Positions 21,301 through 32,463 of a stretch of 64,000 bases of DNA are shown here, piece by piece. The DNA lies in contig NC_053185.1 in the NCBI RefSeq assembly GCF_905163445.1, forward strand, positions 19,796,001 to 19,860,000, written 5' to 3'. The stretch comes from Pararge aegeria (Eukaryota; Arthropoda; Insecta; Lepidoptera; Nymphalidae). How positions within the stretch are numbered: position 1 is the first letter of the stretch; each line of letters opens with the position of its first letter. Below the pieces are notes generated by a model. It did not search any database, was not told where the DNA came from, and saw only the letters and a program-made list of their open reading frames with translations. The position numbers and the translations under genes were made by a program.

Positions 21301-22460
21301 AAAATAGAATTTCGGTCACAACGGTTATATTCGGTTACATTTCGATTTTTGATCTGTTTCCACTGAAACGGATTCCAAACGCAATGTTTTAGTTTGTTTT
21401 CCCTACTCTTCAATATGTTTCGTACATACCCCGCACAAACAAATTCCGCCTCAACCTTGGAATAACATCTGCCGTATGTTTTTCTATCACATCTTGTACA
21501 AAAATGACTGCTTCAAATTGATGGCTTCTGGTGCTGTCGACTTTAATGAATTGTTTACATGGATACATTTCGTGTACAGCTTTCCAGTTTTCTTGATACT
21601 ACCCTTAACCTACAAGTTATAGGGACTGAAATAATCTAAGAGACCACACTTGGCCATTTACACGAAGGGACAAAAAATGTACAAAGTAAACTCTAAGATC
21701 TTGCTAAGCTCATCAAAAACAGGTTCACTCTGGGAGGTGTAAGGAAAAAACTATGACACAGTACATACACAAAAGAGTGCAATACTGAACTGGCGAATTC
21801 TATTGGTTACGTCTCTTGAGGGGAAGTCCCGCATTGCTTATCGGTCGGTCAATTGCACTTGTCCTTATTCCGCCTTAGGGGATTCCCCGCAGTATTGCGA
21901 TGTATCTCGTAGTTATCGACAAAAAAAAGGCATCGCTTTATTTATAAAACATAGCTTTGCTGAAAGGTCTAACGAAAAGTCTTATTTACTCGCTGAATCT
22001 CATGCTGCTCATCGTCTGTCAGTTCTTGTCTCAGTACAAACTGCAAAGCCTAACTTCCTCGAGCATAGTTTGTTAGATTCGTGAAAAAAGTACATATGGT
22101 CTTCAATAACGCCATGCCGCGTAACTAGCAACCACACCCGGCCATTCAGAAACAATACCGCGTAAGTGATTTCATGAAAAGAAAAAACTACCAGGGGTAC
22201 ATACTTAAAACATTGTGATTAGTTAATAATAAGGATAAAAAAACCTAATTTTAATTCTCTAATAAAAATCTTATTGGAAAATTAACTAAAAAGTTAGATA
22301 GAGAAGATGCATTCTTATGTTAGTTACGCGGTAATGGGACATAAAACGATGTATTATCACAGCTTAACGTCGCTTAATTTAGAATTCTCTTCACATATGA
22401 TGTCCACAAATTGAAAAAATCTAACACACTTCATTACACTGTTTTCTCTTATTACTTCAA
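21301..22460. other. Spacer downstream of MyD88, no gene recognised
   Basis: No exon is supported. A moderately GC-rich frame at 21803-22084 shows no family signature. The region should hold the MyD88 transcript end at its right border. Confidence 0.45.
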
Positions 22461-22461
22461 T

Positions 22462-22467
22462 TTTATT
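22462..22467 (-). promoter_or_regulatory. Candidate MyD88 poly(A) signal
   Basis: TTTATT on the plus strand is AATAAA for MyD88, 48 bp beyond the stop codon. It would give a short 3' UTR. Confidence 0.5.
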
Positions 22468-22514
22468 CCAACTCAAGTTTTTCTTCCGCTCGTCATTAAA
22501 ATGTAACGCAGGTA

Positions 22515-25500
22515 CTAATTTTCGACAGGGATCGCCTTCTTGTGCTTTTTCCCGCGGAAAGTATTGATTATTTTCCGAAACGGACCATACTTTTTCTTCT
22601 TGCCCTCGCTTGTTTGACTCGTACTGCTCAACGACTTGGTCTCGAAGGAGTGAAGGGAAGGCAACTCTATAGTATGTGAACGCAGGTCTATCAGCGAGGA
22701 TGACTCCTTGGGTATCTCTGGGAGGGCTAAATGGTTGGCCTTGAACCCGTTCGATAATGTCAATTGGAAATCACTTGTGAATTGATGTGTATTTGTTTCT
22801 TCTACTATTTTAAGTTTCGAATGTGTCGTTTCTGTTGTGCTATTGGTTCTGTAACATAAAGATACGCAATCTCAGAGAAAATCAACCAAATTCGCATTTT
22901 CTCTGTCTGTCTATAATTTGAACAAGGGCGGTTTAAACATCACGATCGATATAAGCTTAATCAATATTCAACCAGTAGGCACTGGCCTTTCTTCATGACA
23001 TCAACCCATTTCCGGCCCACTACATTTTCCGCTCGCCTCGCATGAAAAGGTGTTTAGGCAGTAGTCCAACACGCTGGCCAAGTGCGGATTGGTAGACGTC
23101 ACACGCCTCTCGGAACATTATGGCGAACACCCACCCATCGGTTGATATTTAATTGTTAGAAAGCAGATAACTTGATATGCGATGCGATTTCAACGACATT
23201 TTTAATTGTTTTACGAACTGTTATTATTTTATACAATTTAATTACTAAATGGACTCCTCCTCGTGGACTAAAGATATTGCCTAGAACTAGAAGAAAGCTA
23301 AAATACAAAAAAAGAGAGGACAAGAATTTGAAATTGAACTCCGGAAAGTTATAATTGGAGACAAAAAAAAAGATAATAGAAGTCAGTGGTAAATGAGGGT
23401 CCATCGTTTCCGGAGCACTCACCGGGGCCTGTCGACGATCCGCAGCGAGTTGGACAGGCGCTCCCAGAAGTTGTAAGGCGGTCGGATGCCATTTTCCTGT
23501 TGCGGATAGCGCAGGTTGTGGTAGTACGCGAGGTGGCGCGGCAGCACGCACTCGCGGTACATCAGAGGGATTATCTTGCTCTGCTTCTTATCTTAAAAAA
23601 AGTATTTAAAAATCATTTTATTTCAGACTGCCAGTATCTTGTCCATATTCAAATTAAAGTTTCAAGCAGTATGTTCTAACCATTTATTATTTGATTGAAT
23701 TAATAAAATAACTGATATAAAATTTAATTGCTATTTTAATAGGGATGAAAAATGGCGAGGAATTTTACGGCGCGTGAAATTCGTACACATACCGCGCATC
23801 GTGCAGTAAGCAAGCTCAAGCTTTCGGTGTGAAATCCTTTGCGCAGAAGTGATCGAAAAAAAAACAAATTAATGTTATAATGAAATTCAGTACAACATTA
23901 TATCATCCGTTTGGATGATACAAAGGTTATTCTGATTCAGAATAGATAAATATTACATTATTTCTAAAGCACCTGATTAAAAAAAAAAATTAAAATGTAG
24001 CTAGCTTTCTTTCCATTCCAAACTGTTCCACTATTTGATACCTGCGCTTTAAAAAAACACCCATACACTAAAAAAACATTCATATATAAATATATAAAGA
24101 AAATACAAACATCGCCATCTAGCCCCAAAGTAAGCATAGCTTGTGATATTGGTACTAAGACAGCAGATGAATATTTTTATAAAAAGAATATACATAATCC
24201 GTATAAAATACAGATAATTTTATAAGGCACTGTAAAAAAATCACGTTCATCACACAAACATTTTCCAGTTAGTAGGAATCAAAATCACAGCATTGACCTC
24301 AGAAAGCAACATGTGCCACAGAAAAGCACAGGAGAGGGCAGTGTGGACGTCTCTGGACGAAGGCTATGTCGCTGGACAAGTTGATGTACAGTCAGAATAA
24401 AGGCAATGATTGTGAGGGACTTACTGATCGAATCAGCCTGCGCGAGGTTCATATAGAACACTATGGCGGGGCTCATCAGGAAGTCGGGTGAGTAAACCAG
24501 CACGATGTACCGACAGCGCTCCGCGATGAGCCGAGACACGGGCTCGAACTGCGTCGCGTGACCTGGCAGCAAGTCTTCTTCCGTGCAAAGCTGGAATATT
24601 AATTACTTGTTAACATACAATCGTTACGCTAGTTACTCTGCTTTCTTAATCCAAGGCTACGGATTTGATTCCTACAGCTAGAAAATGCTTGTGTGATGAA
24701 CATGAATGCTGTTGCTGCTGTGTCTGTATATAATAAGATTTTTATGTATATTATTCATTAAAATGTTTATCAGTTATATTAGTGCACAAAACACAAGCTA
24801 CGCTTACTTTGGGGATAGATGGTGATAGTTGTATTATTACTTATTTCCATAACCGTTAACGATACGTTAACGCGCGATAATGAAAGAAAAAACCGTTAAA
24901 CAAACAAGAATAGAAATAAGAAGTTCCTGCACTTTCTTTTTAGATAAGCAGGAAGATGGAGAAACACAAAAAACCTATACAAGTTATTTAAAAATTACAC
25001 CAAAACAGATTCAGGTTTAGTCTTATGATTTTCCAGAGTTATGCCAAAAAAAAAACAATGTTATAGCTTTGGTCACTTTCTTTGTTTGTCAGATTTTAGT
25101 ATAAGTAGATTTTTACAAGTTACCTTGTTATTACTTTAGATAAAATTATTTTACATATTTATGATAATGTTTGTAAATGATTTAATATCTAACACGAATT
25201 AATGTTTTTTTCCCATAAAAGTTTAATTTGAAGGATGTACATTAAAGTATTTTTTTTTCTTTTTTTTTGTTAATGGTTTAGCAAACTATAATTCCAGTTA
25301 GTAAACACATAATAATAAGACAATGCAATAAATTAAACCATTGTTTGTACTATTCAAGTAAAAATTGCCAATCACTGTGGTAGATTTAGATAGATAAGAA
25401 GATGAGATTGAGATATATAGTCTTCATGGCATAAAATAAAAAAAATAAAAAAAAGACAAACTTTGATGGAAGAACCAATTTAAATAAGTCATTAGTGATA

Positions 25501-28360
25501 AGCTTGTTTAATAGACTAATTTTTTTACATACATGTACACAAATAAATACCAACAAAAATACATAATTATGTATGATGAGTATTGAGGAAAATTACCTTG
25601 AAACCTTCACTCCTCATCCGTGTCAGCAGCTCTTCCACAAAGTTCTTATCCTCTTTAGCATATAATACATATGCGTGATACCTCTGTGGCATGCCAAACA
25701 ACTTGTCATCATATGTTATTATGTTCTCGTCTGACCCATCTATCGCTAGAACCACTTGGTTATTGTTCTGATTCTCTGGTCCTGTGCATATACAAAATAA
25801 CACTTACAGTTATAAAATTACTGTAATGTACCTACACCTTAAGTGGGTAAATAATTAAACTTTTGATAACTATTATTTTATATTTACCAGATATTTTTTT
25901 AAATAGATTAGGATTGTCATAACTACGCTAATTATAACTATTCTATATAAATAGCTTGAAGAAACTATTAAACTTATATTTGATTAACAGCAAATGTTTG
26001 TGACATTGAGTTGGTGGGTATTTTGATGGTCCTGTATGGACTCAAACAATGGAAAGATACACTAAACAAAAAGTCTAGCCCATGTGGTGACTTTGTACGA
26101 TTAGACTGTTAGCTGAAATGACGATTGTTCCCAGTGACTATTGTTTTCCAGACTGTGGCCATCTTTAACTATTGTATATCAAGCTTTTGGTAAAGTACTA
26201 TATTAATTAAAGTGATTAAGTAAATAAAACGATTATGTACACGATGTGTGTTTGTAAATAATGTACGCAGAGAATAAGTAAATGTAAGTTAGCTAATATT
26301 AAATAATAAACGGAAGTAAATACGTTAATACTATACTTAATTAAATAACGTGAGTCAGTAGTTAAGGTCAATAAATAAAGTAAGTAAGTAATAAATTTAA
26401 TTTAATCAAGTAAATAATATACGTTAGTAAAAATACGCGTTAGTAAATAGAATAAGTAAATAATAAGAGTAAATATGTAAGTAAGTAATGTTCTTTAGTA
26501 AATAAAGTGAGTAAGTAAATAATGTATGTAACTAATGTACTACAGTATATAAAGTCAATAAATAAATGTTTGTAAATAATGTTTGTAAGTGAGTACACAA
26601 TATCAATAAATAGAATAAGTAAATAATGTAAGTTAGTTAATGTTTAATAATATATGGAAGTAAATAGTGTACGTCAATACTATACGTTAGTAAATAAGAC
26701 GTGTTAGTAAGTAGAATAAGTAAATAATAAGAGTAAGTTAATAATACAATTTTATAATATTTATAAATTAATAATATAAATTTGCACACCTAAACTAGTT
26801 TTTTTTTTTTTTTATTATTATTTTTGTAAATGTGTTTCTTTGTATTTTGTTTTTGTGTGTGCAATAAAGAATTTATTATTATTATTATTAATATTCGTAA
26901 GGAAATAAATCGAATAAGTCAATAATGTAAGTTAGTAAATTAAGAGGTTAAGTAAATAATGTCAATAAAATTAATTAAGAAAATTATGCAAATAATTAAA
27001 GTGTTAAGCCAGTAAGTAAATAAAACGCATAGGTAAATAGAATAAGTAAATACAGTGAGTAAGTAAATTATGTAAGTTACTAATGTTCTATAGTAAATAA
27101 AGTGTGTAAGTATATAATGGTCAATAAATAAAGTAAGTAACTAATGTAATTTAGTAAATAAAGTGTGTAAGTAAATAATGGTAGTAACTAATGTACATAA
27201 CTAAAATAAATAAAATTCCTAGCATCTTCTTTTCTAACACTGTCTAGCAACTACTATGTATCTACCAGGTTTAAATTCTATGAACATTAAAGCAAAATAG
27301 AAATAATGTAAAGAAAATAAGGATGAAATTAGGGGACAATACAAATAGAAACTTAATCTTACTCAAAAGTCGGTTGTCTCTGGCCATTTCTAAAAGATCC
27401 TCGCACACGTCATATCGGTCCAATACCTGCAGAATTTCCAACAGGCGACTTATTGTTGCTGTGCCGTCATTCTTGCTTAGCCATATCTCCAGGACTTTCC
27501 CCATTTTGTCTGGAACCTCATTTATGCTGGCTGCTGCTTCAGCTGATATAGCCACAAGGGATGCAACACCACGCCAATCTCTATAATGATCACATGTAAA
27601 CGAGTGACAAAGTTCTCAGCATAACATATTTTAAAAAAAACAATGAGCTAACCTCTGAGAGGTAAAACAAACAAATACAAACCCACAAAGGCAATACCAG
27701 GCCTTAACGTGAGACTAACAACAAAACATCTTAGCCTACATCGGGGCCAGGACAAACTAAGAGCAGCTGCTTGAAAGATAATTGGGCACTCCTTGGATCA
27801 TTGACCAAATACCTCTTTATTCTAATGAAACTATAACACAGATAATACTCAGTTGCCATTCCAACTGAGCATTGTGTTTTGTAGAGTAACTAAACAAGAA
27901 TGAACGAACAAACAAAGAACTAGGTTCATCCATTTAAATAGAATTAATCTGTAAATAACAAAACATAAATTTGTATCACCTATCCATAGAGAAAGTAACA
28001 AAATCTAGTGCACACACAGTCTTGCTAGCACAAACTAAAAACTAAAGTTTTTTTTTTAAACTTACCGTGAATATCTGTTAAATAGAGAAAATAAAACGCA
28101 AAATAAAGATTGTCATGTTATTCAAGTCTACAAATAATAAGTTGCAACAAACTAATTCAATGATACTTTTTTAACTTTGGCGAATAAACTAAACTAATTA
28201 ATCGGACTAACGGGATTAAAAGGTCACTTTATTACCTGTGTCTCGTTAAGTTATCGGGGTTGAGGATAGGCAGTACTTTTCTCGGATTCAAACGCTCTGA
28301 TAGCAAATTTCGAGATTCACCACTGAGAGCACTCAATGGGACGGTATTCAAACCAATCAT
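22515..28360 (-). CDS. Myd88: MyD88 Toll-pathway adaptor, complete, 6 exons
   Basis: MyD88 links Toll/IL-1-type receptors to Tube/Pelle (IRAK) kinases through a TIR domain and a death domain. Exons (minus): 28360-28236, 27580-27363, 25781-25597, 24590-24425, 23591-23423, 22848-22515. All are GT/AG and the phases join into 399 codons (398 residues; human 296). The death domain is at about residues 25-115 (DWRGVASLV, ISRLLEILQVLDRYDVCEDL). TIR box 1 is YHAYVLYAKED (149-159), box 2 is EEDLLPG (180-186), and RCRYIVLVYSPDF follows. The box 3 equivalent is NFWERL (272-277). A ~110-residue tail follows, ending with lysine-rich KKKKYGPFRKI and FRGKKHKK. The 5' splice of exon 5 (AAG before AT at 23591) was chosen because it alone keeps the TIR frame. 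The start ATG has an in-frame stop upstream. Confidence 0.96.
22940..23140 (+). repeat. Lepidopteran interspersed repeat Z, in MyD88 intron 5
   Basis: ATCAACCCATTTCCGGCCCA, TAGTCCAACACGCTGGCCAA and GCGGATTGGTAGACGTCACA are parts of a common moth/butterfly repeat also present at 54480-54740 and inverted at 58775-58960. Confidence 0.6.
23740..23965. repeat. Partial copy of element W
   Basis: TCCTTTGCGCAGAAGTGATC, GAAATTCAGTACAACATTAT and TCTGATTCAGAATAGATAAA follow the order of the right half of 16697-17319. It lies in MyD88 intron 4. Confidence 0.55.
24083..24309 (-). mobile_element. SINE-A (minus), left of MyD88 exon 4
   Basis: AT-rich tail, then CATCGCCATCTAGCCCCAAA and GTAAGCATAGCTTGTG, ending in a decayed head (TTCCAGTTAGTAGGAATCAA, ACCTCAGAAAGCA). 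Box A is lost. Ends 116 bp from exon 4. Confidence 0.8.
24630..24846 (+). mobile_element. SINE-A (plus), right of MyD88 exon 4
   Basis: Starts within the head (TACTCTGCTTTCTTAATCCA, GGATTTGATTCCTAC), then GCTTGTGTGATGAACATGAA and ACACAAGCTACGCTTACTTT. Starts 40 bp from exon 4, in inverted orientation to the copy at 24083-24309. Confidence 0.8.
24850..25590. other. MyD88 intron 3, AT-rich
   Basis: Homopolymer T and A runs (about 25250, 25440) and AT-rich unique sequence. No repeat family or exon recognised. Confidence 0.5.
26210..27205. repeat. Degenerate GTAAGTAAATAA-type array in MyD88 intron 2
   Basis: About 1 kb is built from variants of (A)GTAAGTAAATAATG, with higher-order blocks such as AGAATAAGTAAATAATAAGA (26450, 26725) and TAGTAAATAAAGTGTGTAAG (27090, 27155). 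It is interrupted at 26745-26890 by a LINE tail. In the MyD88 sense strand the units read TTATTTACTTAC, close to branch-point-like CTTAC/CTTAT. Confidence 0.85.
26745..26890 (+). mobile_element. LINE 3' tail inserted in the array
   Basis: Poly-T, then TTTGTAAATGTGTTTCTTTG and GTGCAATAAAGAATTTATTA ending in (TTA)n. This is a typical non-LTR 3' end, and the flanking array resumes on both sides. Confidence 0.6.
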
Positions 28361-28584
28361 TTCGTCACTAATTTCTTTCGTAGCTTATCACAGTTTACTT
28401 TACGTTTTTGGGCACTTTCATTTCGCAACAGTTCTTCGAAATGCAACACATAAATTAAAAATAAATTCGCAAGTGTTGTTTGTGTAGTTATGTGTTATGT
28501 CAAAAAACTTATCACAAGTCATAGACAACATTTGTCATCAACTACTGTCTAGTGTCTACCATGGACAATAAAATATATGCGAGG
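28361..28584 (-). promoter_or_regulatory. MyD88 proximal promoter and 5' UTR
   Basis: Only 224 bp separate the start codon from the M1 MITE. The stretch has repeated TGACA/TGTCA motifs (about 28497, 28521, 28533) like those in the RTEL1-ELP2 promoter. No kappa-B-like site was seen by eye. Confidence 0.55.
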
Positions 28585-29032
28585 TATGGAGGGTAGAGGT
28601 AAGGAGAGTCATCTGTGTATATGAAAAAGTGTCGTCAAAATGTATTGAATTAGGATGGCGCCACATTTGCATCAGGGTAACTCTTAAAAGAAGCGCCAAA
28701 TATAAATATTGTTAGCTTGAAAAATAAACAAGGAAGTATGGAGATACAAGGAAGTATGGAGATACAAGGAAGTAAGGTTATATTTACCACAATATTTTGT
28801 ACAACGTAAGTTGTTGAAATTCTCAATAATTAACTACTTTAGTCGATAATGACATTAAATTTTTTAACTCTGCATACTTCAATTCATCTACGATTGCTAC
28901 ATTCATACCATACCCTGTGCATCCACCAGCGCCATTGTGGAGGATTTTTGAACTGTTATTTAGCGCATACACTGGACACTTTTTCAACTTTTCTCCCATA
29001 TAAGATGACTCTCCTTACCTCTACCCTCCATA
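28585..29032. mobile_element. 448-bp MITE, family M1, with 8-bp target duplication
   Basis: Terminal inverted repeats are identical over about 30 bp (TATGGAGGGTAGAGGTAAGG, then AGAGTCATCT). The flanks ATGCGAGG (28577-28584 and 29033-29040) are a perfect 8-bp duplication, pointing to an hAT-like mobiliser. There is no transposase frame inside. The intact target duplication suggests a recent insertion. Confidence 0.92.
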
Positions 29033-29264
29033 ATGCGAGGACAGGAACGTAATTAAAGTTTCGTCAGATCATCCAACCTCAAGTGAAAACAGGTGTATTG
29101 AAACATCTTTCCAACTATATTATCGAATTATTCAAAAAAAATCTTGTTAAAGCTTATATCGTATATTCATTACAGGCAATAAAAATAGTAATTAAAAGAA
29201 ACTTATCTTGAAACTGATAACCGGATGAAAGAAAAATAATGTTCCTATATATACCTACTAACTG

Positions 29265-29850
29265 ACCCGCGCGACTTCGTCTGCACCAAATCGGTTATTA
29301 GAGGTTTCAATATCTTAAAAAACCTAGAAACAAATTGCAACGCTACCAGGTCCAGTTTTATTTCCAAACTATGTTATTCGAGGCCGGGCGGCCCGCTGCA
29401 TTTTGTGACTTAAAAGTCGGCATGACATCTTTAGAAAACATCGTTATATTTCAGCTAATTTACAGAAATAGGATGGTACGCATGCACTTAATCGTTGTGC
29501 CATATGCCTTGCGACTTGCTAGTATCTTTGAAGAGTTATGTCCTTTATGTCCAACAATATTTATCAGATCTTCATTCAAATTACACAATACATGCTTGTT
29601 ATACTTTCAAATAAATTCATATAGGTTCAAATTTAACGGAGCTATGAAGTAAAATTGATAAAAATTTTCATCCCGTTTCCCGGAGGAAACTTATTGTTTA
29701 TCGCGATAAAAAGTAGCCTATATGTTGACCCGGAATACCAGCTACCAGTATACGAAATTTTATTTAAATCCGTTCAGTAGTTTTCGCGTGATGCCCGGAC
29801 AGACAGACAGACAGACAAAAATTAAATAAAAATCTGTTTTGGGCTCAGTA
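29265..29850 (+). repeat. Dispersed repeat with (CAGA)n near its end
   Basis: Begins CGCGCGACTTCGTCTGCACC and ends with TCAGTAGTTTTCGCGTGATG, (CAGA)n and TCAGTATCCATTATAAAG. Relatives lie at 51978-52190 and 57990-58260. The open frame at 29335-29652 lies wholly inside it and has no recognised domain. Class uncertain (Helitron-like or LINE end). Confidence 0.55.
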
Positions 29851-30424
29851 TCCATTATAAAGCATCCCCCAATCAAAATTTTCAAAATATATTAAATAAT
29901 ATTACAAAATCTTTGGGTAAAAAACATACCAACAAAACTTAATTAATATAAAATTTAAAAAGATTCATATAAAGAATAGGTGGTTGTCGGCTTCACCGAC
30001 AAAAGAATTGAGATATAAACGGGTGCAAAGTTCTGTAGATAATTTCAAATTTATTTATAAGAAAATAACACCTACAAAAATTTTAATTTAAATGCATACA
30101 AAATATTCAAAAAAATATAACTTCTTGAGATATATTGAAGCTCCATATTTGACTTTGTTTTTTTTCGTACGCAAATTATTTTGTAGTGGGCTAGTCTACT
30201 TATCATCTTTATGTTATACTTTACTACATGTATATTTATGTTATTATAATTATTTATGTACCATAAATTGTGATTGTGATTGTGAGGTTTATTGTTGAGC
30301 TTCAATTTATTCTAAAAAAAACTGCATTTTAAAATAATTCTTCTGTTCAAATTTAAGAAGTTACATAATTATATTTTTGAATAGCAAATTTGAAAAAAAA
30401 TAAAATATTGTATTATAAATTTAA

Positions 30425-30485
30425 CTTTTTGACCTTTAGTCCAGCTGTAGTGGACTGTTACAGTCTGTGATGAGTTGATGATGAA
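30425..30485 (+). repeat. RTE-type LINE 3' end scrap
   Basis: CCAGCTGTAGTGGACTGTTA followed by TGATGAGTTGATGATGAAG is the usual end of RTE-like copies. Confidence 0.45.
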
Positions 30486-32348
30486 GGGGATTCTACTTAC
30501 ACGAGCTTTCTGATTGCATGCCATGTCCCGTTGCACGTGGAAGGCCGTTCTTAAGCAACGGGCAAGGGTAATCGATCCATCAACAATAAAACACCAGTAT
30601 AATCGTTTCCAATATTTTTATTTTTAAATTAGTGGCAGTGAAGTTTATACGAGATGTCTCTTAATGTTACTAACTGAACCCGGTTCTCACAGTCGTCGCT
30701 ACGAATAATTCATTACAATTATTTTATTACTCATCATTTACCGAAAACATTTAAAATCAATGTAAATTTCGAACAATATGGAAGTCTTTACACCATTTTA
30801 CTTAAACTAGTGGGCTATAAACTAAAATATTTACCTAGTTTACTTACAAAGTTACAGACACTCGCACATTGCACATTTTTTACAGATTTCTGCATCACCA
30901 ATTTTTATGACAACTTAATAAAAAGATCTAACATTGAAAAAAGGTGTAGGTACTTATTAACTTATTTTTATCAAGTAAAGTGTTGAAAGTTACTATGTTA
31001 TAGATCATATACCGGTGTGTATATATAATTTCACTTGACTCGGTTACTTTAAAAATACTCGAATCGCTAAAGATGTCCTTATAATATTTGAAAACCATTT
31101 CTCCAGGATCCCTTCAACAGATCTTGACCGGATGAAAATGGGATTACATGGGAAGTATACCGTCGCGAAAAAAAAAACATTTTTGAAATTTCTGAAATTC
31201 TAAAAACCTCCTCCTTTTTTTAAGTCGGTTAATAAAATAAGTATTGAATATTATTACATAACTATTTGTTATTTTATCTGACCAATGACAATAGTACCTA
31301 CAATGTAAAGACTTCGATATTATCAAAAATAACAGAATACACATTTTGGCACTTGAACACACAATCTTTCTCACATTTTAATAAATACTGAAGAATATAC
31401 AAACAAAGAAAATCTGAATTAAGAGAATACAATTGAAGTTATTGTTGTTATACTCGACTGGATACCGTTTTTCAAGGTCTTTATGTAAGTTATCAATAAA
31501 AACGATGACTTTAGTTTAGCCAGCGAGATGAGATAAATACCTAATGTAAACTCACTTTGATCTTAATGCGGGTGCAGGTAACGAAGATAGGTAAACGAAC
31601 CTGTCTTTTTGTCTCACACGCAAATTACCGTCAATGTCTGTTTACAATTTAGATTCATCTCGTTGACAATACTTTACAACATTCATTGCTGTTGAATATA
31701 TTAACGTAAATATAATGTAAATTAACAATTTTTTTGATGTTAGTTACAAAAATTTTACTAGCGTTCAACATTACAACACCTTAAAAAATCATTGGCACAT
31801 TAAAATTATCTTCTAGAAGTGCTTTTTTGTTTGTGGATTACATTAATTATTACTTTTTTTAAATAGCTTTACGTATTCATTTTGCACTTTGGAAATAACA
31901 ACAGTGACTTCATTTCTTATTAACAATATAAATGTTAAACGCAAACGTATTGCAAAAGTTTTACACATAGAAATGAAGAGTTTTATTACAACAATTCGTT
32001 GCTATTTCTAAGTTTGAATATTGCGTTGTTTACACTTTTGATTTTCTTGTCCGCTCCATCGCTTGTCAATTTAAATCGAATTAATTTAGCATAAAAATAA
32101 TTTAATTGCAAAATTGCAAAACTTGTTCGAATGTCATTTGGGTATGGAGTAGGTACGCATTTACAGATTCAGTTCGCAGATAATTAATTTGTATGGTAGG
32201 TACTTTGGGCTCTTGGTCAGTATACAGATTAAAAACGGCTTGAAGATCTATAATGATTTAGCTCAAAGAATATTCCTTGCAAACTAGAGTGGAAAATGCT
32301 CATCATCATATCAACCCATTACCAGTACACTACTGGGCACGGGTCTCC

Positions 32349-32463
32349 TCGCACAATGAGCAGGGGTTAAAGCCAACGGCTTACCCCCTGCTCATTGTGC
32401 GCTAAACCGCACTGGGACAGAGTGTTGGACGACGGTCCAACACTCTGTCCCAGTGCGGTTTAG
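32349..32463. repeat. Two adjacent hairpins
   Basis: The first pairs CGCACAATGAGCAGGGG with CCCCTGCTCATTGTGCG (imperfect beyond). The second has perfect 29-bp arms 32402-32430 and 32435-32463 around GACG. The sequence preceding them (ATCAACCCATTACCAGTACA, CTACTGGGCACGGGTCTCCT) is repeat Z. Confidence 0.9.

Noticed and set aside
26210..27205. CRISPR-like regular array
   Set aside because: Units are short, degenerate and have no unique spacers; this is eukaryotic intronic DNA.
29335..29652. 105-codon frame as a gene
   Set aside because: It lies entirely within a dispersed repeat whose ends recur elsewhere and shows no recognised domain.
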